Assembly (NCBI GenBank): GCA_965153455.1
Contig: OZ234496.1
Location: forward strand, 20,576,304 to 20,640,303
Direction: 5' to 3'
DNA: 64,000 nt
From: Sphagnum compactum
Taxonomy: Eukaryota > Bryophyta > Sphagnopsida > Sphagnales
Shown: piece after piece, positions 25,701-38,815 of the stretch
Numbering within the stretch: position 1 is the stretch's first letter
Layout: every line of letters starts with the position of its first letter
Position numbers and translations under genes: made by a program
The notes under the pieces: generated by a model
What the model was told of the DNA's origin: nothing
What the model saw: the letters and a program-made list of their open reading frames with translations, nothing else
Database searches by the model: none

Positions 25701-28700
25701 AAATTTTGATATAGTTGTTTCAAGCAATAGGAGCTGATCTAGTTATTAACACATACGTACTTCCTGATTGATAACATTGCATTCATTAACATAGTCATTT
25801 ATGGTTTTAAAGGTCTTTTTATCAAACACTATGTAAAATTACCTAAGGTGCTACAAACTTTTTTTTGACACCCCTTGCAAATTAAAAGATCAATGGGTTA
25901 ACATTCTCCCTCTTATCCCATTTGATAACTTTCAATTACAAACAAAATATCATTTGTTTGTTATTCTCCAATTAAGATTGCAAAAAATATATAATGTGTT
26001 ATATATTAACTATCTAATTCCCATATTTGAATTCTATATTTGTGTTCAATGGAGGACAAATAATCCTCCAATCCATGTTACTAAAAAGTTATACTCCTTT
26101 TTTAATCCATGTTTATGTGTGTAATACTAACCCTAAAAAATGTCCTACATTGATCTAACCCTAAAACATGCTCCAATTGTCGGTAGTAACATGCCACGCT
26201 ACTAGGACTAGTAATGATTGACATGGAAGATATTGCATGTGAAATCACAAACCTTCATTATTCCACTAGTTTTTGCATTTCTTATTATTATAAATGACCA
26301 CACAAATGGTGGTTGCTTGAAGAAGAAAACTAATAAAGTGAGCGTGTGTCTTAAGTGACCCAACCCCCATGATTGCATTAATTGGGATTTTTCCATTTTG
26401 TTATGAACCCCAACTTTGACAATCATTAAGGTGTTTGGGTTTATTTCTAGTCAAAGAAAAACAATGAAGTAATTTTTAAATTTGATGCCTCATTTCCTTT
26501 TAGCCTAACTACACCCCTCACAAACCCCTTTCCACATTCTAATTTGATTTTTCTCATAAAGCTTTTGAATGCTTCAAGCTTTCCAACGTTCTCCAAGCTT
26601 CTTTTTCTTTTTTTCTTTATTTTTTTCTTTTTTGTTTTGTAAGATGTCATCATTGCCCATTGTCATCAAAGAAAAAAAAACCATTGTTTTCCTCTTCTTT
26701 GTTTTATTTGAATTTTATTTGTGGCATTTCTTGTTGTACAATGTAAAATAATAATAATAATAATTTATTTTTCCTCTTCTAATTTCCATAAAAGAATAAG
26801 AATAAATATTTTTGTTGCTATATATTGTTGGGGGAGTTTCAACCTCTCCTTAAAAGGAAAATATTTGTTGCCAATAGAGTTTGAAACTCTTTTTTTTTGG
26901 TTATTTTTTAATGATCCTATCAAGGGAGATGATTTTTTTTACGATGACACACCTTCTTTTAGAAAAGTAACAGAAGGGGGAAAAAGGTTAATGAACCACG
27001 ATATTGTTTTTCAGAATGACATCTCAAAAGAAACCTAAACATCAATGAAAAACATTGACTAACACTTATTAATAACATATGAACATTGTTGCAAACAAGA
27101 AACAAACATATGTTCTAGATCCTCCAAGTATTGACGTAAAGTAAGGACAAGTAATTATTATATATATGTGGGTGCAAACATGATATAAGGAACCAATGTG
27201 GGATGGAACCATTGCTTGATTTCCATTGTGATGTGTGGTTATTTAAATTAATGTTGAATTTTTTGGATGAATTTATATGATAATTTATTTATGTATTGTG
27301 AGAGCATTTGACAAGTTTTGAAATGAGTATAATGAGAATGGAATACGCAAAAAGACATTTAAACAATGTAACCAATGATTTTAATTATAAGTAATACTTT
27401 CTTAAAATTGTGAAATGATTTGAAAATGACATTTTTATAATAATTTTTTAATGTACACATTTACATCATAGTATAATGCAACATATTTTTGGGTCACAAA
27501 TTTTTTAAAGTTGATTTAGAAATCATGATTTTAAGCATATTCCTATGTTAAGGATTGTTAAGGAGTCAATCTTTTTTTGAATTGGCTCCTTATATTATGT
27601 TTTGACCCATACACCCCTTCTTGAATCTATGCCTTTTTGCACACATCATGTGCTGGATTGTGTTCCAAACATTTAATTTTTTCGCACTTGTTTCACATGT
27701 TAGGTTTTAGAATTTAACTTAATTCCATCAACACTTTGAATAAAATTCCTAAATTGCCATTAGTGGCACCCCATCCCATCACCACTTTCCATGTGAAAGT
27801 GGGGGGCAAGTAAATTTTTGGCCAAATTTTCTCAAACAATACTGATATTCTTAGAATGGATTTTCTTTCACATAATACCCACATCTAGACTATAACATGG
27901 GTTTAGGGTTTAAGGTTCGTTTGCAATACTCACGTCATGTTCACCATTCAATTGCTAGTTTGTATGCAATACTTTCATCTTATATTAATGCACTTACCTT
28001 GTGTGTAATATTTGCAATTATTTTTACTATGATGTTTTTGTGGTTAATTGTAGACATGGGTGTGGGGTTTGAACCTCCATCAAAGGAAGCTTTTCATGGA
28101 AAAATCTCATTTGAAGATGCAGTGGAGGATGTGGCATGGGTTCATGAAAGGTCAAGGTGGATTCGCAAAGTTGATGCATGCACTAATTCTTATGTAACTA
28201 AGTGATTGTTTCATTGATATTTAAACAAAACAATGGTCTTCACATGGAGGTGGGTTGACCTAGGCAACCTTTTATTCATCTTGGGGTGGGGGGAGCCAAC
28301 AAGACCATCAATTCATGAATGCTTGTATCTTGAGCAACCCCAAAGTAAGGCAAACATGCAATGGAAAATAGTGATTCATCTAGTGAAGAAGAAAGTTAAA
28401 GTTGAGTGGGATGAACTTTAGGTTGAAACATAACCCTTGTAGGAGGTTCAACAACCCTTACTAGTATGGTTAGCTTCCAACAAGTTGTTAAAATTAATAA
28501 TAATTCGTACATGGGGTGTGTGCGGTTCATCTCATGTAGTGCCTTTTCATGGATTATGAAGGACGATGACCTTGCTGAAACAATTTGAGCAAACATGGTT
28601 GCTTATGTGAAACCCTTGAAAGTTGCATGGGATGTTTAAAATTCAAGGGTGGAATCCACTAAGGGCAATTGTGAGAAGGAGACATAAATGGTATGCAAGT

Positions 28701-31050
28701 ACTATGAGGGGTCCAAATTCTTTAAGATGCAATAAAAATTGTCACAACATCACCATTTTTTATATTCCTTCACTAGTCTTATTTCACCATACATGTGAAC
28801 ACAAAGTGGATGATATTGATGGTTATAAATATGTAGTGGTCTAATATATTGACCTATTTTTTTTGACACATTTTGATTATTTGATAATGATGGAGATGAA
28901 AATATAGGATTCCAATAAGGACTATCTTTTTTGTTTTTAGTGGTACACCTTAAAAGATTTTGACCTTGAATAAAAAATGATTCATGGCTAATAAGTTCGC
29001 AAACATTTAGTTTGTTGTTGTTTACATTGGTTTTGTCTTCTAATTGAATCATGATGCTAAATTGTTCTTTTGTTAAAGTAGGCTTTGAAGCACAACAAAC
29101 AAGTCCTTTGTGGTGAATGTGGTTTGGCTTGTATTTCAACACCATTAATTTTTCATTCATCATCATGTGACAAAGGCCACAATAATTGCAATAGCCTATT
29201 GGAGGAACATGTACATCTTTGATGAATCATCTTCCTTGAGTGAAAGCACTTTAAAGCATAATGTTATACCATTGTAACTTAGTTCGTGGTGGGATTTTTT
29301 TGCATTTCACCACCACTTTTGTAATGTGGTCATTTGAACATTTTTATATATTTTTGTATAAGTTCACAAATGTATTTTTGTAAATTTTCACCCATTTGAA
29401 TTTATGAATTTATTTTTTGCAATCCCAATTTGTGGGCCTTGATCATCCTATGCCATATTACATGTACTTAACATGCCCCATTCCACATAATACCCCCATG
29501 CATCATAGATTGTTTGCATTAACCACAAAACTAAATGAGTAATACCTTCATTTACAAGAGGAAAACATTGATTGCGGTCATAACAAAATGAATAATACCT
29601 ACATTAAAAAAGGCTTACGGTCATTGTTAGTAGATTGACAATGTAAAAACCTTCATCATGTGGATGAACCGTCATTATTCTTATAATGCAATGCTTGCAC
29701 AATAATCTCAAGCAAATGTTTCATTGTAATACCTACATACATTTGTATTATAAACTTTCACCAAGAAGCCTTGTTGGTGCATGGCATGGTTTGAATATTT
29801 GAGCATTGCAAAAATTTCAACGACATCTAGTCCACCAAATGTAACACTTACATGCATTCACCTAAAATCATTGATGTCATTTTGTTCTTCACTCAACATG
29901 TGGGAATTGCAAGGGCTTATTCATTTTTTAGTCAAAATCCCATGGTAGGTGCCCCATGTTATCATGGCTCCATATGAAGCTATTGCCAAAACCTAGTGTA
30001 TTGTCATTTAAGTCCCCATCACATCATGATTGTTCCATTGTATGTAATACTTGCATGAATGTTGTTTCATGTATTTTCATAAAAAGGTAAAAAATGAAGG
30101 TTTCACTAAGGGAAACTGGGGGGAGGGGGGGGTGAGAGCAACTACGAAATGCATGTGTAGTGCCGCAAATGACATTGGGACCTTAGTGGTATGTCAGTAG
30201 TGAAAGTTGTTAAGGCATACTAAAAAGACGTGACAAGAATTCAAAATGGTTGGAAATTATTGTTTGAATTCGAATTGGGTTTTGGAGGGAAATTTGGAAT
30301 TGTTTCCTCTTTTGTGTGGATTTGGATTGTATTATACATTTTTGGGAGTTTGATATACTTGTAGAGCAAAAGTAAAAATATCAAGATTTTGGAAATATGA
30401 AAAAGGAAAAATAGTTATTACAATTTTATTTAAAAAAAATTTACATTATAATTTTAATGTGCCAATTTTTTTGGGTATGAAGTATTTATTTGAATTTGTC
30501 ATTATTTTTTCTGTTTGTATATTTTGATCATACATGGTGGAATTATTTGTTTGAATTACAAAGTTGAAATTGTTGTGTTTATGTGGATTTTGATTAGTTG
30601 ATGTTTGTATTTGTTGAAAATATGTTTTTATTCTATGACTACAAATGTGTATTGTAATTAGTACTTACCAAGGGCCAAGGCAAATATTGATTTCCATGTG
30701 TATTATATTACCTTCATTGGTTGTCAACGGCATTGCAACCTAGGTTTGTCTTTTAAATAAGTAAATAAGTTCACGGGCAAGTAGTCAATAGCTCAAAAAG
30801 TAAGCTAGGGTGGTGGGTGAGTTAGATTTTTGTAGGTGGGGCAAGGTGATAGGTAGGTGGGAGTGGTTGGATTTCAAAAAAAAAAATGACAAAAAAAAGG
30901 TTAAAAGGGAAAGGTAGGGTTGAGCCAAAAAAAAAGAAAGAAAGTCAAATTGAGCCAACTTGTGTGGTTAGCACATGGATAGGAAGGATGAAAAATTGGT
31001 GACCATCTAGGCACATACATCCCCAATTGGTGCAATCATGGGAGCTAGTT
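22800..31050. other. Long AT-rich intergenic region
   Basis: No convincing gene. Noted contents: CTAC-type repeats at 22.92-23.14 kb; a T-rich stretch at 23.84-24.06 kb that reads as an artificial Phe-rich frame; a (TA)n microsatellite near 24672-24697; poly-T runs; and scattered short ORFs. A plus-strand frame at 27897-28205 (102 codons) ends with a less biased segment (AFHGKISFEDAVEDVAWVHE) that could be a fragment of an old coding sequence or transposon, but I cannot place it. Confidence 0.6.
24672..24697. repeat. (TA)n microsatellite
   Basis: About thirteen consecutive TA/AT units. Simple sequence repeat. Confidence 0.9.
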
Positions 31051-31105
31051 CACACTGATTGTGGGTGAGTCACATTAAAAAAAAAATTCGACAAATGTGG
31101 GTTTG

Positions 31106-31247
31106 CTCCACATCAGCTCCACCTAAGCAAATGTCTCACAAATTCTACTCTTGTATGTGGTTAGTCACAAAGGCAGCCTCCACATCAGCTCCACCTAAGC
31201 AAATGTACATTCTACTCTCGTGTGTGGTTAGTCACAAAGGCAGCCCC
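31106..31247. repeat. Direct duplication, 72-bp period
   Basis: CTCCACATCAGCTCCACCTA followed by AGCAAATGT occurs at 31106 and 31178; each copy continues to GTGGTTAGTCACAAAGGCAGCC. Copy identity is high, so the duplication is recent relative to the surrounding DNA. Confidence 0.85.
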
Positions 31248-31379
31248 TGATTATCTCCACCAATCACCTTTCCTACTACTGTGCCATTGCCCATCATATA
31301 GTTCCACCCCAATTTAAGGTACCTCCCCACACCACATGTCACCCTATGTATCTAACCTTATCCTATATACCTCCAGCAT

Positions 31380-31790
31380 TTTTCTTACAATAGAGTTATC
31401 TATAAAGTCACCCTCTCTTTGGGCCTCCTTTCACCCCCTATCCCCTCTTTCAATGGTATCCGCAAAGTAAATTTTTTATTAAATCTCAGTATGAAATGCT
31501 GACTCAGCATTTCATGCACAAGGTTACAGAGTATTTATAGTAGTTGTACAAGTAGGAGCACTGAAAATATATGTAGCAGCAGAGGAGGCTATCAGAAAAA
31601 GGAAAGACGGAATGAAAATCAGTTTACCACCAAAATTGGTGGAAAAACTAGTTTGGATCCCGCATATTTCGTTTTGTAAAATTTCCATTCCTAGTTACAT
31701 ACACATTTGATGCCCTGTTATGCCAAAACTGGTCTTCGTTCCAACTTCCCACCCCCTAATCGCCTGACTTTACCCATAACTTTAAGGCCT
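31380..31790 (-). repeat. Dispersed repeat, copy 2 (inverted)
   Basis: Reverse-complement relative of 19040-19480 with the same ordered strings (see copy 1). It contains a perfect 25-base palindrome at 31491-31515, ATGAAATGCTGA-C-TCAGCATTTCAT, whose counterpart in copy 1 is partly decayed (AAATGCTCATTTTCAGCATTT). About 12 kb separates the two copies. Confidence 0.7.
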
Positions 31791-31799
31791 TAAAAAAGA

Positions 31800-34700
31800 T
31801 GTTGTAATTTGTCATATTCTTGACAATTTTTCAAATACAGTCATACTCCATTTCTGGTAACATTGCATCCACTATGTCAACTAGGAGCCTAACTTTTTGG
31901 TGCAAATTGTCCGGCCTCAAAAGTGCATGAGCAACCTGCTTGAAAGCAAAAGTGAAGAAGACACATCATCAGGCTATACTTCAATGTGATCCCCTTTACT
32001 TTACATTTGGACAAGGTACACAAATCCCGTGCATGCAAACCTCATGGAGGGCGGCCACAACTTGACTTGCCCACTAGCGAGTAAGTCAATTGGTATGGAT
32101 AGATTTTTGGAGACTGAATGACATAATGTTATGAGATCCCGGAGACAAGATCTTTGGAAGTTCTACATATGGAAGTCGGGGATGGTATCTTTGCCTTAAC
32201 TTGAAAGTATGTTTCAAGTATGTTTCAAGTATATGCACTTAATCATCAATTTGGTCACTTTAAGACCTTTCTGTTTGTGCTAACTTGACGTCCTTTAAAT
32301 TCTCCCTTGTTTCTTATACCTCTATACATTTTCTGAATTAACGATTGTGTTTATAAATAAAGTTTTGTGAGGATTTGATGATTTCTGTTCATTGACTCCG
32401 AGAGTGAAAGTGGGTAGGTAGGTACGGCCCTAAGGGAAGCAATTGTGGTGTATAAAGCTCCACCCACGCATTTTTCCTTAAAGCTTTATTTGGGTGATAC
32501 CTTGTGGGTAAGGCTGGGTGAGAACTTAAGCACTTTCTCAAAAAAAGAAAAAGTTCCCCTGAGTTTCTGAAAAGTTTCTTCATAGAATAATGTATCTTTA
32601 TTTCAAGGGTGAAATTTTGCCAAATTTTCACCTGAAAAATATGATTTCAACCTATGTAAAGCATTTTTCGTGAAAAACATGATTTAAAATTTTCAGAATT
32701 TTATGATAAGTTTCAGTAGGTAGTCAAGAATATAGAAGGATTCTAGTTTTTTTCCACTTTCATGTCTAGTTTGTAGCCAAATCTGGCTAAATAATCTTAT
32801 GGATGATTGCCCACTTCAGCTACATAAAAGATTTGAAAAAAAAAAACTTTGCCACACATTGAGGGAAATTACTTTTCCCAAAAGAGTTTGCAGATAAGTT
32901 GTACTTCATAACTAGATGACAAAATATTAATTGGTTGCATAATATTGATACTTATATACTTATTTTGAGAGAAAGATTATTAATTGTCAACCATTGGTAA
33001 TCCACGACCATATAGATTGTCAATGAATCCTTTTTTTTTTTTTTTTTCATATCCAACCTAATGTTCCTTAGGGTGTTTTCAATATGCCTTTTGAGTGCCC
33101 CGATTATTGCTTGTTGCAATTTCACCTTTCCTTGTCGACATTCCTATGTTTTTGTTGTTCCCTTACCATCTTTCATCATCATTGGTGTTGTCCAATTGCG
33201 TTTTTGCCATTGACAAAGCTTGAGTCATTCCTAAACCAAAGTGCTCCACTAATCAATTTGTTACTATTAACATCAAACTTTAATATGTTTGGTAGGTCAA
33301 TGTCCCATCATGGGAGGTCATTTTTGGACCTTGGCCTAGCACCTTACTCTTAAATAATCATAGCGGTTTAAAAACTCGATAAACTTTTAAAATGTTAGAC
33401 TTATTTGGTTTGAAAGTATTTTTTCCAATGAAAATTAAATTAAATGAAATTTATTATTTCAAAAATGTGTATTTATTTTTTGGTTAAATCTTATATGTAA
33501 ACATACAAAAATTCAAAACTAGAAACCTAACCTTCTCAATATGGGTGGTATATATTACATACCATATTCCCTGATGAGATTCGACAACTAATTGTTGAAT
33601 AATTAATTGAATTTTAAATTCTACCTATGGCACTCGATTTTTTAATTTTGAAATTTTTGGTAGGTAATGATCATAAAAAATAACAAACACATTCTTTTTA
33701 AGTTTGTGGGACATAGATTGTCTTAGTTTTGATTTCTTGAACTTGAAAATATGCAATTCAAAGTTCACAATCAAAATCTGCATATTTTTAATTTTATAAA
33801 AAATTCAGCACAAGTAATAAATTATTTTTCAAAAATTCGACAAAACAAAAAAAATTTAATTTATGCCAAAATCGTTTAAGTACTATGGTATACATTACTG
33901 GATTACCATTGAGCTAAGTCTATTTGAGAAGTGTGATAAACACACTTGAATAAACACAATAGGTTGACATGTGTTGGAACTTGGGTTAAAATGTGCTTTC
34001 AAATGACATTTAATAAAGGACACAATTTTTTTTTAAATCTTTAATTTATTTGGGCATGTCGTGTAAGCTCTCACACATTATAGATCATTCTAAATGAAAC
34101 ATTAAACATAGTCGATAAATAAATTCTAATGTAATGAGTGTAATGCTTGTGATTTCATGGGCATGGGACATTACACAAGTTGATTGATTAGGAAATTCAC
34201 ATGAGATTATTTTAGCTTAACGTGAATTAACATGTTTTTATCAAACTTTTCATTAAGATGTGAAGGGATATGGGAAAGGTTGGGTCTAAACTAGTTTAAA
34301 AGAGACAAAGTTGAAAGGAAAATATTTTCAATTGATTGGAAAAAAATAATTAAAAGAAAAAACAAAAGTTTACCCATCCATAGAGAGGGTGGTTAGAAGG
34401 GAAAAAATAAAATGTCCACTTCCAAATCTTGTGTGGAGGTGATATTAAAAGATTGTTAGACGCCACTTTCGTTATATTAATGAATTTGATGGTTGGAATG
34501 AATTTATGAGTCTAACTAATTTCATGAACATAACTTGATAAAAAATAATGTAAAGTTTTTAAACTTTGATAAAATGTTTTAATGGATATGTAAATTTCAA
34601 TGATGGCTTAAACAAGTATGTTTCTAATGTCTTGTTGGTTAAAAAAAAAAGTCTTGCACGTCTCAATTTGCATCCACTTTGCAAGGGTGTATTGACCTCA

Positions 34701-36400
34701 AATTGGATCATTTATTTTTCACCTTCCTTCTTTTTGCTACTTATTTTTATATCTTTTTTCTTCCCCCATTGTAAAGTTTTTATTTCAAGAATTCAAATAC
34801 ATTTAATTCAATTAATGATGCACATTGACAAAAAGGTGCAACCTTTACAACAATATATTTGCGGGATTTTTTTTGTGGCAAAATTTCACAACTTGGAGAA
34901 TTTTTTTTGAAAATGAAAAAAAATGAAAAAATTGTGAAATTTTGAGGTTTTTTTGCCATTTTTTGAAATAGAAATGATTAAATTAGCTACATCTAGACCT
35001 AGGTACTTCCTTGGTTGTAACTTGTAACAATATTTTGTAAGAATACTACATTTCGCCTTCGATAGTCACCATGTAATGTTAATTGATGTGGGGAGACCCT
35101 TGCCAATGGACTTTTTGAGGATTTAAAAAAAAAAAAATCTTATTCATGGGATGTACACAGTCTTGTAATAAATGATCAAACAACATTTTGCATGCATAAT
35201 GTCTTATAAACATTCATAAATCCTTATTCAATTTTGCTAAAAAATGATTTTATGTGACAACAAATTGTCAACTGTGTTTGCAAAAATAATATTATTTGCA
35301 AATATACCTCATTAACCATTATTTGATCACATTTTTTTTTATTATTCAAAATTTTTAATTTTTTGTTTCATTTAGTTGAAAACATTTGACGAAAAGATAG
35401 ATATTAAGTGTTTAGGTTCTTTTTTTTCTTTTTTGAAAAAAAATACCCATGTCATTCAAAGCATGCTTGTAAAGGTATAAGTCGATTGATATCGTGTGCT
35501 ATATAATAATGATGAAATGCATAAAACTTAATCAAATTATCAAAACACATATCAAAATGATTTTTTAGCCAAATAATAATGATAATAAGTTTGTATGGTT
35601 AAATGTTTTAATTTGGATGAAATCAAATTTGCTAAATTTGAAAATTTACCCACTTGATTATTCATTTAAACTTTTTACTCCATGTTGATATCAAGGTGCA
35701 AAAATCATAATATTCCATGTTATGGATGCAATTTTGGTGGGGCATTTTATTTTATGCACAAAAATTTCCATGAATTTTATGTTGATTACAAAAATTCATG
35801 TTTGTAAGGAAGGTCATGTGTGTTATTGAAAGGATTTTGACCCAACAAAGAAGTATTGTCCATTTGATACAATTTTCTAAATTCGTGGAATTGTTAAGGT
35901 TTATAAGTGATGAAACAACTTACAACTATGCTTCTTTATTATTTGGTTGTATAAATTTATTTTGGGATATAAGACTCTATGCTACCTATCAATTATATGT
36001 ATGTATATGTATGATGCAATTCTTGTGCTTTGAATTTGATTCACAAAGGATTCTTGAATCTAGAGGGAGGAAAGAAATGCTTTAATTTCCACAATCTTTT
36101 CATTTTTTCTATCGACTAGGACTTTGTGCTTCTCCATTAAGAAATCGATGAGCTTGATGCATAATACCATGTTAATCCCATATATACTTGTGATCTCCAA
36201 TTGCACACTTCTTCACAAATGTGCATGATGCTTGATCTCCACAATCTCCTTGTTCACAAAAAACACCTTCAATTTCCAATCTTGAGACTAGAATTAGGCT
36301 TCTTATTGTGCTTTGGTATGGGAACCAAAATATTTGGAACCACATCAATGCCCATAAACATGAAAAAGTTGATAGTATAAAGTGAGAGACTATTTATAAT
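31800..36400. other. AT-rich intergenic DNA
   Basis: Only short ORFs and simple runs (poly-T near 33031-33048). No domain, RNA gene or well-defined mobile element was recognised. Confidence 0.6.
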
Positions 36401-36431
36401 CCTGGATCTCAATGGAGATTGTTTCTTGCTC

Positions 36432-36736
36432 TTACAATTTGCCACCACTTCGTGCCCTAGCACATACTTCCCAAAAGTTTTGCCACCCCAAACATCCACA
36501 GAAATATTTGCCTTCAATTTCTAGGGTTATCACTGCAATTGCTAATTCATGCAATTTTGTGTCAAGTATTCCTGCTGCAATTGTCATCATAGGCACATCA
36601 AGAAAAATCAAGGCAGAATTGAAGACTATAGGTTCCCAGTTTCCACTCTGAAATGCACAAATTGCAGATGCAAAATGGTAACCTTTAGACGCCTTCACAG
36701 AAGGTGCAATGATGTGCAAGGAGCGGGCAAATCTTC
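36432..36736 (-). other. Exon-like open frame, unidentified
   Basis: On the minus strand an acceptor-like CTTCCTTGCAG at about 36737-36747 is followed by an open frame reading RRFARSLHIIAPSVKASKGY and then FNSALIFLDVPMMTIAAGIL. The composition is protein-like and less AT-biased than the flanks. An alternative frame overlaps at the lower end (DVWGGKTFGKYVLGHEVV). I do not recognise the family and cannot pair it with other exons. It may be a gene fragment or a coincidence. Confidence 0.25.
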
Positions 36737-36901
36737 TGCAAGGAAGCAAACATTTAAAACTTTACAAAAGCCGGAGGATTGAATCTGCAAACAAGACTTA
36801 ATAACAACAATTTCAATGGATGTATAAGAAGAAAAACCCACACCCAGTTTGAGAAAGAGTTCCCCAACAATTTGCAGGGATCTACTGTAGAGGTTGTATA
36901 T

Positions 36902-37040
36902 ATTCAAAGAGCTCTAGTATCAAAGTGTGACAATTGATCAGGAGTCTCATCAAGGTGCAGTCTCATCAAGATTTCAAAGAGCTCCAGTATCAAAGTGCAA
37001 CAATTTGATCTGGAGTTTCATCATGGTACAAAATATTGTG
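36902..37040. repeat. Direct duplication, about 71-bp period
   Basis: TTCAAAGAGCTCTAGTATCA (36904) and TTCAAAGAGCTCCAGTATCA (36973-) head two copies that both continue with AAGTG-CAATT-GATC-GGAGT-TCATCA. It lies about 0.4 kb upstream of the charged ORF at 37458. Confidence 0.75.
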
Positions 37041-37457
37041 ACAAACACAGGGGACTAGGATCCAAGTTTGGTAGTGGATCTGGAAATGACCACATGGGTG
37101 GTACTTACGAAGCACCACAACAGCACAACAGTCCTATGGGATCAAGAGACAAAATTGAGGAAAAAGAAGACTTGATTTGAAGTTTGAATAAGTACCTTCA
37201 TTGACGAGTTGCACCCTTTGGAGGACAGAAATTGCACTTCTCTGTGATCCAAGCAGATGACCCTGTCAAGACATCATGTCGTTTGGCAAGTCCACATTGG
37301 AGACACAACGCTTGGGTACCCAAAGGACAGAACAAAAGCTGTGCAAAACTTCAATTCTTGGGTGCTTTTTCCATTGAGAGTGAGAGGAAGGTTTCTGAAA
37401 ACAAAGTTTTGAGGCCTCTCCCTCGCCACCCTACAAAAAATACAGAGAGCTCCGAAT

Positions 37458-38126
37458 ATGGCTCAGAGAGGAAGGCCTAGAGGTGCAACTGGGAAAAAAA
37501 GCCAAGACAGGAAGAAGAGGGGCCAGAGCTTTGCAAAGAAGAGGAGACTGACAAGGAAGGACCAAAGACAAAGGAAAAAACCCAAGCCTGAGGAAATTGA
37601 GATCGAGGTACTACATCAAGAGCCTATTCACAACAATCCAGAATTCCCAAGGAATCATCACGAAAACGAGAAATTCAAGACCAAATCAAGCAACAATTAC
37701 ACAAGAGATTACAAGGGGAGGAGGGATCAATACCAAAGTGATGACGACATTGATGATGATGATGCTAATGACTCTTTGGAGGAGGCATTCAATCCTTCAG
37801 ACTCAGATTATGAAGAGGCCAATGGCAGCATGAAAACTTCTTCAAAGAGACAAAGATCAAGCACAAACAACTTTGGCAACAACAGTAAGGATAACAACAA
37901 GCATTACACATCAAAGGCTACAAGTAAAGGAACTTACAAAGAATTGAAGCACAGTCTGAGTGCCACAAGCTCTGAGGTAAGCAAAGCTTCAGGCAAATTA
38001 AGGAACAGCAGCTCACTAAACAATAGAAACTCTGTCAGCAAAAGAAGTGATGAAGATGGTGAATACCAAGTAAATTCCCAGGACAGCGATTTTAATCCAA
38101 GTGACTCAAGTGAATCCATGAACTAA
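37458..38126 (+). CDS. Hypothetical highly charged, nuclear-like protein
   Basis: An uninterrupted 222-codon frame from ATG (MAQRGRPRG) to TAA. Residues 1-50 are very rich in Lys and Arg (KKRGQSFAKKRRLTRKD), resembling bipartite nuclear localisation signals. The middle contains an acidic Asp run (SDDDIDDDDAND) and a Ser/Asn-rich low-complexity tail. The motif FNPSDS occurs twice (about residues 111 and 213), in acidic context. No folded domain is recognised. A good donor (GAG/GTAAGC) occurs at 37974/37975, so the frame could be a first exon rather than a full gene. Composition differs from the AT-rich intergenic DNA, favouring a genuine coding segment, but no homologue comes to mind. It could also be the surviving N-terminus of a chromatin protein. 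Confidence 0.4.
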   Translation: MAQRGRPRGATGKKSQDRKKRGQSFAKKRRLTRKDQRQRKKPKPEEIEIEVLHQEPIHNNPEFPRNHHENEKFKTKSSNNYTRDYKGRRDQYQSDDDIDDDDANDSLEEAFNPSDSDYEEANGSMKTSSKRQRSSTNNFGNNSKDNNKHYTSKATSKGTYKELKHSLSATSSEVSKASGKLRNSSSLNNRNSVSKRSDEDGEYQVNSQDSDFNPSDSSESMN

Positions 38127-38499
38127 AAACCCTCAATGGCAACTCTGTTAAGGATCAAGCGAAACACAAAGGAATCAAAAGCAAGTCTCAAGCAAAAACC
38201 AAAGTGATGCAAGTTATGATGAAAGCTCAAGCAAATGAATGAATGAGCTCACACACAAAACTCCAGGATCACATAAATCGAATCCAGAACATGCTAACAA
38301 TATTTCTTCTTAGATCACATTGTCGGCATCTTTCAGATCTATTTCACTGAATTCTTACCTCAATCAATGCTTCTCAGGATAGTCAAAACTTCTTAAAAAA
38401 TCAAAAGTACAAACTCTTCTATCAAGAGCACTAAATTAAGTTTTGTGTTTCCTTGTCTCTGGAATGAGCTTCACTAAAACATTCTTAACTTGAACTTCT

Positions 38500-38815
38500 T
38501 TCTCTCCTCTAATGCCATTTTCCATGAATTGCTCATTGAACAGCTCTACTTACACCAAGAAGGATTCAAAAGAAAAACCAACATCTGACAACCATAATAT
38601 TCCACAAAACCTGAACATCTTTCCTTGTCTAACCATTTCCAGTGAATTCCTACTTACCTGAAGAAGATTCAAAAAGCAAGACCAACATCCAACAACATAA
38701 TGTTCCATGAACCAAACTTCTTTCCTCCTCTAAGCATTTCCATGAATCACTGAATTCCTACTTACCCAAAGAAGGAAGATTCAACAGCAAAGCCAAAACA
38801 TCTGGCAACAGATGA
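38500..38815. repeat. Tandem repeat, about 105-120 bp, three diverged copies
   Basis: Three successive copies share CTTTCCTCCTCTAA-like heads, CCATTTCCATGAAT, CTACTTAC, GAAGATTCAA, CCAACATC and an AATATTCCA/AATGTTCCATGAA segment. They lie between the charged ORF and the 3' end of the MTB-like gene. No coding role seen. Confidence 0.7.
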
